Origin: Lentzea sp.
Lineage (GTDB): Bacteria > Actinomycetota > Actinomycetes > Mycobacteriales > Pseudonocardiaceae
DNA length: 9,048 nucleotides
Assembly: GCA_030146905.1 (NCBI GenBank)
Contig: JASLAV010000322.1
Location: 1 to 9,048, forward strand
Reading direction: 5' to 3'
The notes beneath the pieces are model-generated. The model made no database searches. It was not told where the DNA came from and was given only the letters and a program-made list of their open reading frames with translations. Shown here one piece after another: positions 1 to 8,800 of this stretch; position 1 is the first letter of the stretch, and every line of letters starts with the position of its first letter. The position numbers and the translations under genes are program-made.

Positions 1-1295
1 GCGGGAAGGTGTTCGGCGATGATGACGTGCGCGTTCGCGCCGCCGGCGCCGAACGAGGAGATGCCGGCGATCCGGCGGCCTCCTACGGGACGCGGCCAGG
101 TGCCTCCCTCACGGCACAGCTCGAACGGCGTGGCCGCGAAGTCGATGTTCGGGTTGGTCCGCTCGGCGTGCAGCGTCGGCACGAGCTCGCCGTGGCGCAG
201 CTGGAGCACGACCTTGGTCAGTCCGGCGATTCCCGCCGCCGCCTCGAGGTGCCCGATGTTCGACTTGACCGAACCGATCGCGCAGGAGGCCGCCGTGTCG
301 GGCTCGAACGCCTGGGTGAGTCCGTCGATCTCCACCGGATCACCGAGCCGCGTGCCCGTTCCGTGCGCCTCGACGTAGCCGATGTCGCCCGCCCGCAGCC
401 CGGCGGCCTCGATCGCCTCGCGGACGACAGCGGCCTGGGCGCGCGGGTTCGGCACGGTGTAGCCGTTCGTGCGGCCGCCGTGGTTGATCGCGGAGCCGAG
501 GATCACCGCGTGGATCGGGTCTCCGTCCGCCTCCGCCGCCGCCAGCGGCTTGAGCAGCACCGCGCCGACGCCCTCGCCGGGCACGAAGCCCTCGCCGCCC
601 TCGCCGAAGCTGCGGCACCGCCCGTCGGCGGCGAGCATCCTGGAGCGGCACAGCTCCACGTAGGTCGAGGGGTGCAGGTAGAGGTTCACGCCGCCCGCGA
701 TGGCGACCTCGCAGGTGCCTTGCCGCAGGTGTTCGCACGCTTCGTGGATCGCGGTGAGCGAGGACGAGCACATCGTGTCGACCGGCAGGCTCGGACCTCG
801 CAGGTCCAGCAGGTAGGAGACGCGGTTGGCCAGCGAGGCGAACGACGTGCGCGGCGCCCGGCGCGGGCCGCTGACCGCGGGCGGCACGTTGCGGTCGAAG
901 CCGGTCTTGGTCACCCCGGCGAACACGCCGACCCTGCCCCCGTGCCGGGTGGCGAGCCGGTCCCGCGTGTAGCCGGCGTCTTCGAGCGCGGACCACACCG
1001 TTTCGAGGAACAGCCGTTCCTGCGGGTCGATGTCGGCGGCCTCGCGCGGGGAGATGCCGAAGAACGCCGCGTCGAAGCGGGCGAAGCCGTCGAGGAAACC
1101 ACCCCACCTGCTGTAGCTGGTGCCCGTCTCGACGGCCTTCTGCTGGTCGGGTTCGAAGAAGCCCTCCAGCGGCCACCGCTGGGCGGGGACCTCGCGGATG
1201 CTGTCGCGGCCCGTCCTGAGGTTGGCCCAGAAGTCGTCCAGGGTCGGGGCGTCGGGGTAGCGGCCGCTGAGACCGATGATCGCGATCGGCTCGCC
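1..1295 (-). other. KS3 ketosynthase domain of PKS-B (runs to window edge)
   Basis: Starts at EPIAIIGLSGRYP (527-539). It has Cys701 in DTMCSSSLTA, His836 in EAHGTGT and His874 in KSNIGH with normal spacing, and ends at GAGGANAHVIIAEH near the left edge. The motifs GEGGEGFVPGEGVGAV and GGRTNGYTVPNP are common in trans-AT ketosynthases. It appears fully functional and begins the next module, whose other domains lie outside the window. Confidence 0.94.
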
Positions 1296-2870
1296 CGCAG
1301 GGTCGGGACGGGGAACGGCCGGGACGGGTTCGGGGCGTGCGGTCACCTCGGCCGTGACCGCGGCGTGCGCGGGAGCCTCGACGTCGTCCAGCCAGCGCGC
1401 GCACCCCTCGGGGTGGCGCTCGGTCAGGTGCGCCGCCAGCTCCGCGAGGGTCGGGTACTGGTACAGCACCGTTTTCGGCAGTGCGCCGAACCACCGCGCG
1501 AACTGCTTGTTCAGCCGGGTGACGGCGATCGAGTCGATGCCGTGGCTGTCGAGCGGTGCGGTGGCGTCGAGCGCGGCGGGGTCGAGTCGCATGGTCTCGG
1601 CGATCAGGCCCTTGAGCCGTCCGAGCACCTTCCCCCGGAGGTCGTCAGTGCCGGTCATCTCTTCTCCTCCCCCGGAGATCACGACATGGGTGGCACCGAG
1701 CCCGACGGCTCCGTGCAGCGCGGCCAGCGCGGCCCCGGTGGGCAGCGGCGGGCCGAAGCGCTCGGTGAGCGCGGGAAGTTCCTCGTCGGGCACGCGCATG
1801 CCGCCGTCCCGCCACAGCGGCCAGGCCAGCGAGACGCTCACCCCGTGCCGTTCGCCGCGGGTGACGAGTTCCTGGCGGTGCGCGGCGTAGGCGTCGAGGA
1901 AGCCGTTGCCGGCCGTGTAGGCCGCCTGACCGGCGTTGCCGAGGACTCCCGCGGCGGCGGAGAACACGGCGAAGAAGTCGAGCGGAAGGTCGCGGCTCGC
2001 CTCGTCGAGGTGCACCACCCCAGCGACCTTGGGCGCGAGCACGCGCAGGAAGTCCTGGTAGGACGCACGGATCAGGTAGTCGTCCCTGAGCACGGCGGCC
2101 GCGTGCAGGATGCCGTCGAGCCGGCCGTGCGTGCGGACCACGTCGGCGACGAGCTCGCGCACCGCCACCGCGTCCGTGACGTCGGCGCGGCGGTACTCCC
2201 CCGGTCCGTCCGCGGTCGCGGATCGCCCGCACCGCACCACGACCGCGTCCGGAGCGTGCCGGGCGGCGTCCTCGGCGAGCAGGCGGCCGATTCCGCCCGC
2301 ACCGCCGCTGATCAGGTAGACGCCGCCGTTCTTCCACACCGGGGAGGCGATCGCGCTCGCCGCCGGTTCCCAGCTCACGGTCTCCCGCCCCGCCGGGGTG
2401 TGACGCACGTGCTCGTCCCCGCCGCTCAGGGCTTCCACGAGCTCGTCGGCCGAGGGCTCGTAGGTGAACTCGACCAGCCGGACGGTCAGGCCCGGATCCT
2501 CCTGCGCGGCGGTGCGCAGCAGTCCGATCAGCCCCCGGTACGGCGAGTCCGCGCGGCACACCACCTGGACGACGCACGGACGTCCGTCCGAAGTGGACAT
2601 GAGCCGTTTGAGCTCACCGAAGAGCCGGACGGCGGCGCGCTCGTAGGCGATGTGCGGGGCGTCGCCGCCGGTGGTCACCTCGGCGGTCTGGACACCGGGG
2701 AGGCCGTCACGCACGGCGGCGACGGGCAGGTCGCACAGCACGACCAGCCTCCGGCCGCCGGCGGGTGCCGCCACGGCATCCTGGGCGGCACGCCACACGG
2801 GCACGCGCAGAACGGTGCGGGTCACGGCGACGGTTCCTTCCGGGGACGAGGTGGGATCAAGCGAGTGCAT
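1..2870 (-). CDS. Trans-AT type I polyketide synthase PKS-B, 3'-partial (KR-ACP-KS...)
   Basis: The next subunit of the same assembly line. The frame is open from ATG 2870 to the left edge with no stop (956 complete codons), so the C-terminal part is missing. It carries KR2 (about 1-404), ACP3 (about 410-486, Ser447) and almost all of KS3 (526 to the edge, Cys701/His836/His874). The start is chosen because a GGGAGGG sequence lies 5 bases upstream and the ATG sits inside the last codons of PKS-A, as expected for translational coupling. The KR begins about 15 residues after Met1, so the protein starts in mid-module and depends on KS2 at the end of PKS-A as its partner. No AT domain is present. 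KR2 has Ala305 where the catalytic Ser is expected. An internal GGAGGAG-ATG occurs at Met405. Family assignment is secure; final chemistry and full length are not visible. Confidence 0.96.
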   Translation of the reverse strand, partial: MHSLDPTSSPEGTVAVTRTVLRVPVWRAAQDAVAAPAGGRRLVVLCDLPVAAVRDGLPGVQTAEVTTGGDAPHIAYERAAVRLFGELKRLMSTSDGRPCVVQVVCRADSPYRGLIGLLRTAAQEDPGLTVRLVEFTYEPSADELVEALSGGDEHVRHTPAGRETVSWEPAASAIASPVWKNGGVYLISGGAGGIGRLLAEDAARHAPDAVVVRCGRSATADGPGEYRRADVTDAVAVRELVADVVRTHGRLDGILHAAAVLRDDYLIRASYQDFLRVLAPKVAGVVHLDEASRDLPLDFFAVFSAAAGVLGNAGQAAYTAGNGFLDAYAAHRQELVTRGERHGVSVSLAWPLWRDGGMRVPDEELPALTERFGPPLPTGAALAALHGAVGLGATHVVISGGGEEMTGTDDLRGKVLGRLKGLIAETMRLDPAALDATAPLDSHGIDSIAVTRLNKQFARWFGALPKTVLYQYPTLAELAAHLTERHPEGCARWLDDVEAPAHAAVTAEVTARPEPVPAVPRPDPAGEPIAIIGLSGRYPDAPTLDDFWANLRTGRDSIREVPAQRWPLEGFFEPDQQKAVETGTSYSRWGGFLDGFARFDAAFFGISPREAADIDPQERLFLETVWSALEDAGYTRDRLATRHGGRVGVFAGVTKTGFDRNVPPAVSGPRRAPRTSFASLANRVSYLLDLRGPSLPVDTMCSSSLTAIHEACEHLRQGTCEVAIAGGVNLYLHPSTYVELCRSRMLAADGRCRSFGEGGEGFVPGEGVGAVLLKPLAAAEADGDPIHAVILGSAINHGGRTNGYTVPNPRAQAAVVREAIEAAGLRAGDIGYVEAHGTGTRLGDPVEIDGLTQAFEPDTAASCAIGSVKSNIGHLEAAAGIAGLTKVVLQLRHGELVPTLHAERTNPNIDFAATPFELCREGGTWPRPVGGRRIAGISSFGAGGANAHVIIAEHLP
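1413..1643 (-). other. ACP3 acyl carrier domain of PKS-B
   Basis: Carrier domain with Ser447 in SHGIDSIAV. The FGALPKTVLYQYPTL stretch that follows (461-475) matches the style of ACP1 and of other trans-AT carriers. A Trp is present only 13 residues after the Ser, not at the beta-branching position. It carries the product of the split KS2-KR2 module to KS3. Confidence 0.92.
1656..1673 (-). promoter_or_regulatory. Internal RBS-like sequence with in-frame ATG at the KR2/ACP3 boundary
   Basis: A purine-rich GGGGGAGGAG run (1673 to 1664, minus strand) stands 5 bases before the in-frame ATG of Met405 (1658-1656), exactly between KR2 and ACP3. It codes for a Gly-Gly-Gly-Glu-Glu linker, so it may be chance. 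It could also allow a shorter protein starting at ACP3. There is no direct evidence of use. Confidence 0.35.
1659..2870 (-). other. KR2 ketoreductase domain of PKS-B, catalytic Ser replaced by Ala
   Basis: A complete KR with a structural half (about 15-165, including a GLLRTAAQEDPGL-type segment common in trans-AT KRs) and a catalytic half with the loop LISGGAGGIG at 186-195. Lys281, Tyr318 and Asn322 are present. At the catalytic Ser position (24 after Lys, 13 before Tyr) there is Ala305, with Ser304 one residue early. LRDD (around 262-265) keeps the Asp of the B-type LDD motif. Activity is uncertain: Tyr and Lys remain, but the Ser that orients the substrate carbonyl is displaced. It completes the module begun by KS2. 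Confidence 0.9.
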
Positions 2871-5800
2871 CGGGGCCCTCCCGGTTGGCCAGGACCGCTT
2901 CCAGCTGGGCGGCGCGCGCGTCGACGTCGAAGGAGGGCGAGGCGATCACCGTCACGGGCACGGCCGGGGCCTGCGGGGCGCTCGCCGCCGGCACCCAGTA
3001 GCGCTCGCGTGCGAAGGGGTAGGTGGGCAGCACGAGCACACGCCGTTCGCCCAGCGGATGCAGGCTCGTCCAGTCCACCGCACGGCCTTCGCACCACAGC
3101 GCGAGAACCCGGTCGAGATCGCCTTCCCGCACCGCGGCGACGACCTCGGGCTCCATGCCACGATCACGGCGCACGGCCGCACCACGTGCCCGGCGCAGGC
3201 TCCCGGTGTGCAGGCCGGTGGAACCCGCGAGGAACGCGTCGAGCGCGGCGACGACCCCTCCGACGTCACGGGCGACGAACCCCAGGCGCTGCTCCATCTC
3301 CTCCCTGCCGACCTGGAGCGTGAAGGCCAGGTCCGGAAGCGACGGCGAGTTCTCGCCGAGGAAGGCGCGCAACGCCTTGGCACGGGCCAGAAGGCGGTCG
3401 CTGTCACGAGCGGAGAGGACGATCGCCTGCGGGCCGTCGGCGCGGACCGGTTCCGGTCGCGACGGCGGGGCCTCCAGGACGACGTGGGCGTTGACACCGC
3501 CGAACCCGAAGCTGCTGACCCCGGCGCGCAACGGCAGCACGGCGCCGGACGCGTCGGTCTCCGGCAGCCAGGGCCGCGTCGAGCGCAGGACCTCGAACCC
3601 GCTGCCGTCGAGCTTCAGGTGCGGGTTCAACCGGTCGAGGTGCGGCACCGCCAGCAGCTCGCGGTGTTCCATCTGCCCCAGCACCTTGAACACACCCGCC
3701 AAGCCGGCTGCCGCCTCGGCGTGGCCGATGTTCGCCTTCACCGCGCCGAGCGCCCGCGTGGCCGAGCCGCCCAGGTTCCGGTAGGCGGTGCTGAGCGCTT
3801 CGACCTCGACCGGGTCGCCGAGTGCGGTGCCCGTGCCGTGCGCCTCGACGAAACCGATGCTGTCCGGGTCGATGCCGCGCATGGCCGCTTCGACCACCTC
3901 GGCCTGCGCCGAGGCGTTCGGTGCGGTGAGCGTGGCCGCGCGGCCACCGTGGTTCTCCGCCGTGCCCAGGACGACACCGTGGATGTTGTCGCCGTCGCGC
4001 AGTGCGGCGGACAACGGCTTGAGCAGCACGGCCGCCACACCTTCCGCGCGGACGTACCCGTCGGCGTCCGCCGAGAAGGTCTTGCAACGCCCGTCGGGGC
4101 TCAGCATTCCCGCGGCGTGCGTCGAGACGAAGGTGTCGACGCTCAGCAACAGGTTCACCCCGCCCGCCAGCGCCATGGCACAGCGTCCGGACCGGATGCT
4201 CTCGACCGCGCGGTGCAAGGCCACCAGCGAGCTGGAGCACGCGGTGTCGATCGGCTCGCTCGGACCACGGACGTCGAGCAGGAACGAGATCCTGTTCGCC
4301 AGCACGGCGTGCGAGTTGCCGGTCGCGGTGTAGCCGTCCGGCTCGACACCACTCGCGTTGAGCAGGTGGTGGTAGTCCGAACCGGACACGCCGAAGAACA
4401 CCCCGGTGTCGGCGGGCAGCCGCGCGGGCGGGTAGCCGGCGTTCTCCAGCGCCGTCCACACCGTCTCCAGCGCCAGCCGCTGCTGCGGGTCCATCAGCTC
4501 GGCCTCCAGCCGCGACAGCGCGAAGAAGCCCGCGTCGAAGCGGTCGACGCCCTCGACCAGCCCGGCGAACTTCGGGAAGTCCGCGCGCGCCACGATCTCG
4601 GCGTAGCGGCCGTCGAACCGGTCAGCCGGGTACGGCGAGACGAGGTCGGCGCCCTCGCGCAGCCGTTCCCACAGGGCGTCCGGGTCGTCCGCGCCGGGGA
4701 ACCGCCCGGCGATGCCGATGATCGCCACGGCGTCGGTCTCCTGCTCGACCGGCGGAAGCGCTGCCGGGAGAGCGGGCGGGAGGGAGGACGGCACCGCGGG
4801 AGCGGGACCGGCAGGGGCGGAGGTCCCGACTTCCTCGGCCAGCTTGCCGACGAGCCCGCGGATGTTGGGGTGCTGGAAGAACACCGCGGGACTCAGGTCG
4901 ATGCCGAGGCGGCCACCGAGCTCCTGCGCGAGCGAGGCCAGGCTGATGGACTCGAACCCGAACGCCGGGAAGTGCGTGTCGAGGTCGACGTCGGCCGGGT
5001 CGGTCTTGAGCAGTTCCGCCACGGTCTCGCGGACCTGAGCGGTCAGCCGGTCCCGGATCTCGCCGTCCCCGTCCCCCGCACCGGTCACGGTGGCCGGTGG
5101 CGTGTTGCCGAACTCCACACCTTCCCACCGGCCCAGCACGGTTCCGGACTCGTCGAGGAACCGCACGTCGAACGCCGTCCCCTTGTCCTCCAGCACGATC
5201 GCCCCGGTGCTGCCGAGGTCCGTGCCCTCGGCCGAACGCAGCCGCACGACCGTGGCGTCGGCGTCCGAGGTGAGGTACTGCACGGCCTGGACCAGTCCGT
5301 TGAGCACATGGGCCGGAACCCGGACACGCCGCTTGTGGGGGTCCTGGGACACAACAGGTTCCGCGACGCGGACGAGCAACCGCCCGCCGATCTCCGCGAC
5401 TCCTCCGACCACCCTGGCGTAGGGCCGGGCGTCCACGCCGAGTTCGCCGAGCTTCGCGTAGAACGCCCGCTCGTCCACCGAGAGCGGTGCGTCGATCGCG
5501 GAGTCGCGCTGCCGCGGCGGTTCGGCGGCGGCGGCGAGGTCGGCGCCGAACACGACAGCGCCGTCCTGGTCGTGCAGCTCGGCACGGCTCGCGCCGAGCC
5601 GCCAGGTGAGCCGCTGCTCCCGTGACGGGGCGGGCAGGGCGGCCCAGCGCGCGTCGCGCACCGCCCAGCCGTCCCCGAGGCCCGCGACCTCTGCGAACGC
5701 GAGCACACCGTCCACCAGCGCGATCGTGGCGTAACGCCTCTCGCGCCGGACCGAGTAGACGTAGTCGAGCAGCTCGTCGCCGCGCAGGTCGAGCCGGTAC

Positions 5801-8800
5801 CGGATGCCGCCCAGATCCGACTCGTTGACACCCACCCACGGGTGCGCCCGCCGCGCGAACGCGATGGGGTCCAGCACGCTCGGCGCGTCGTCGAAACCGG
5901 GGTACCAGCACCGGACCCGCTCGAACGGGTAACCGGGCAGCGACAGCTTGGCGGGGCGTGCGGCCCGCGGCCACAGCACGTCCCAGTCGACGGCCGCACC
6001 GGTGGTCCAGGCCGCCGCGAGCGCGCGGAGGTCCGTCTCGGCGAGCGCCCTCTCCACCTCCGCTTCCTCCGGCGGGTCGGTCACGCCCATCGTGCTCGGG
6101 ACGAACCACACCCCGTCCGGCGCGACCGCGCTCGTCCAGTCCACTTCGGACAGTTTGGCGAGTTTCGCGGTGACGGCACCGGTGTCCGCGGCGACGAACG
6201 CGATGCGGCAGGGCATCTCGTTCTTGCCCGTCTGCAATGTGTAGGCGAGCGGGTCCAGGCCGGGCCGCGTTGCCAGCACGTGCGCGTGCAGGTCGCGCAA
6301 CACGCGCCCCAGCGCCTGCGGGGTCGTCGCCGAGCAGACGATCAGACGTGGCGCTCCGGAGTCGGCGACCGGCAGGCTCACCGGGTCGTGTTCCTCGACG
6401 ACGATGTGCACGTTCGCGCCACCTGCCCCGATCGAGGTGACACCGGCACGCCGGGGCACCGTCTGCCCGTCGATCACCGGGCGGACCCACTCGGCGCGCT
6501 CGCGCTGCACGACGAACGGCGTCTCGGCGAAGTCGATCGCCGGGTTGAGCGTCTCAGAGTGCAGCGACTTCACCAGCGTCCGGTGTTTCAGCTGCAGCAA
6601 CACCTTCGTCAGGCCGACGATGCCCGATCCCGACAGCAGGTGCGCCACGTTGGACTTCACCGAGCCGAGCGCGCAGAAGCCGCGGTCAGCGGTGTCGCGG
6701 CGGAACGCGCTGGTCGCGCCGCGGATCTCGATCGGGTCACCCAGCGACGTCGCCGACCCGTGTCCTTCGAGGTAGCTGATCGTGCGCGCGTCCACGCCCG
6801 CGTCGTCCAACGCCTTCTCGATGGCACGGGCCTGCTGCACCGGGCTGGGCACGGTGAAACCGTTGCGCACGCCCGCGTTGGTCATCCCGCTTCCCCGGAT
6901 GACGCCGTACACGTGGTCCCCGTCGGCCACCGCTTCGCGCAGCGGCTTCAGCACGACCATGCCGACGCCCTCACCGAGCACCGTGCCGTCGGTGCCGAGC
7001 CCGTAGCTGCGCAACAGGTCGGCCGTCTTGCTGGTGAAGTGGGCCTGGGAGGTCGCGATCAGGTCGTAGGGGTGCAGCATCAGGTTGATGCCACCGACAA
7101 CAGCCATCCTGCATTCGCCGGCACGCAACATCCGCACGGCCTGGTGCACGCACGTCGATGACGACGCGCACATCGTGTCGAGGAACATCGACGGGCCGGT
7201 GAAGCCGTAGAAGTACGACAGCATGTTGGCGAACACGCCGATCTCGCTGCCGCTCGTGGCCGTACCGCGCACGAGCATGTTCTGGAACCCGTACAGCGAG
7301 TAGCTGTTGTTCATCGACCCGACCAGCACGCCGACGTCACCCTGGTAACGGCGCTGGATCGTCTCGCGCGAGTAGCCCGCGTCCTCCAGCGCCGTCACGC
7401 CCGCCTGCAGCAGCAGCCGCACCTCCGGCGAGAGCAGTTCGGCCTGCCGCTGGGAGAGGGAGAAGTACCGCGGGTCGAACGCGTCGATGTCGCGCAGGAA
7501 GGTCCCGGTCTTGACCACGGACTTCCCCGGCACGTCCCGTTCGCCGTAGTGGATGTCCTGTTGCCGCCAGCGGTCGCGGGGCACCGGCTCGAAGCTGTGC
7601 CGGCCCTCGCTGAGCAACGTCCAGAACTCCTCCAGCGTGTCCGCACCGGGGTAGCGGCCGGACATGCCGATCACCGCGATGTCGTGGTCGCCCTGCTCAG
7701 CCGGCCGTTGCACGGTCTCCGTCCTGGCGATCGGCGCGGGGCCGGGGTCCGGCTCCCGCGGTGGCTCGGTCTCCTCCGGCTCCTGCGGCGACACGGCTTC
7801 CACCGGCGCCTGCTCCTCGCCCTGGCCGAACATCTCGACGAGCCGGGGACGGTGCTCCGCGAGGAGGTGACCCGCTACCCCGCGCAAGTCCACGTGCTCG
7901 AAGAACAGCGTCTTCGGCAACGAACCGAAGTCGTCCTCCAGCCGGCTGGTCACGTCCACGACGACGAGCGAGTCGATGCCGTAGCGCTCCAGCTTCTGGT
8001 CGGCCCGGATGCGCTCCGGCTCCTGGCCGGTCAGCTCGGCGAACAGGTGCCGCAGGTACTCCTCGGTGCGCGCCGTCAGCGTTCGATCGTCCACATCGGA
8101 TCGAACCGCGGCCGGCGCGGCGGCTGGACGCGCGACGGGCACGTCCTTCGTCAAACCCGCGTAGCGGCGCAGCTTCGGCGCGTCGCCGTACATGACGATG
8201 CGCTGGGAGGGGGCGTCGGCGCCGAGGGCCCTTTCCAGCGCACCGAGTGCGGCCGCTGTCGGCAGCGGGACGGTTCCCGTCGTCTTGCGCAGGTAGGCCT
8301 CGGTCGCCGGGTCGACGCGCATGCCGCCCTCCGCCCACAGCGGCCAGTCGACGGCGCGGACGACGTGGGAGGAGGCCCGGCGGGCCCAGGCGTCGAGGAA
8401 GGCGTTCGCCGCCGCGTACCCGGTCTGGGCGGCGCTGCCGAACGTACCGGCGACCGACCCGAACAGGAGCAGGAAATCGGCGCCGTGCTCACGGCACACC
8501 TCGTCGAGGTGCGCGGTGCCGGTCAGCTTGGGAGCCAGCACCGGTGCGGTGGTCTCGACCGGGGTCGTCACGAGGTAGCCGTCGTCGAGCACACCGGCCG
8601 CGTGGAAGATGCCGTCGAGACGACCGAAGCGGTCGCTGATCGCCTTCGCCGCGGCACGGACGCTCGTCAGATCGGTGACGTCGGCCTGCCGGTACTCGAT
8701 CCTGTCACCGAAGCGCCCGCGCAGATCGGCGATCTCCGCACTCTCGCCCCGCCCGCTGAGCACGACGGTCGCGCCGTGGCGTGCGCAGAGGTGTGCGGCG

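Noticed and set aside
340..1494. A minus-strand open frame of about 384 codons overlapping KS3
   Set aside because: It is out of frame with KS3, whose catalytic motifs are all in the frame starting at 2870. The composition is Arg/Gly-rich and without domains.
9..3323. A very long plus-strand open frame (about 1100 codons) opposite both PKS genes
   Set aside because: It lies antisense to two well-supported PKS genes, crosses their junction, and its translation is rich in Arg, Gly, Ala and Asp with no recognisable domain. This is what strong G/C third-position bias produces on the opposite strand.
4828..5061. ACP2 as a beta-branching carrier for an HMG-CoA-synthase cassette
   Set aside because: None of the three ACPs has the Trp expected shortly after the phosphopantetheine Ser. 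The Trp in ACP3 is 13 residues away.
2650..5625. A second long plus-strand open frame (about 990 codons)
   Set aside because: It is antisense to KS2, ACP2 and part of DH*, has low-complexity composition and no domain motifs. It is a codon-bias shadow.
5101..5853. The DH-like domain as a pyran synthase or double-bond-shifting domain
   Set aside because: The Asp-to-Asn change would fit, but the catalytic His that these families keep is Tyr here. I leave it as an inactive DH-like fold.
5899..6387. A hidden acyltransferase domain after KS1
   Set aside because: Only about 163 residues are available, with no GHSxG motif. The terminal YPFERVRCWYP fits a KS flanking linker.
4622..6490. A minus-strand open frame of about 620 codons overlapping PKS-A in another frame
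   Set aside because: It is extremely Arg/Gly/Ala-rich, out of frame with the clear DH*-ACP2-KS2 coding sequence, and has no motifs.
5842..7161. A plus-strand open frame of about 440 codons opposite KS1
   Set aside because: It is the antisense image of conserved KS codons and has no domain of its own.
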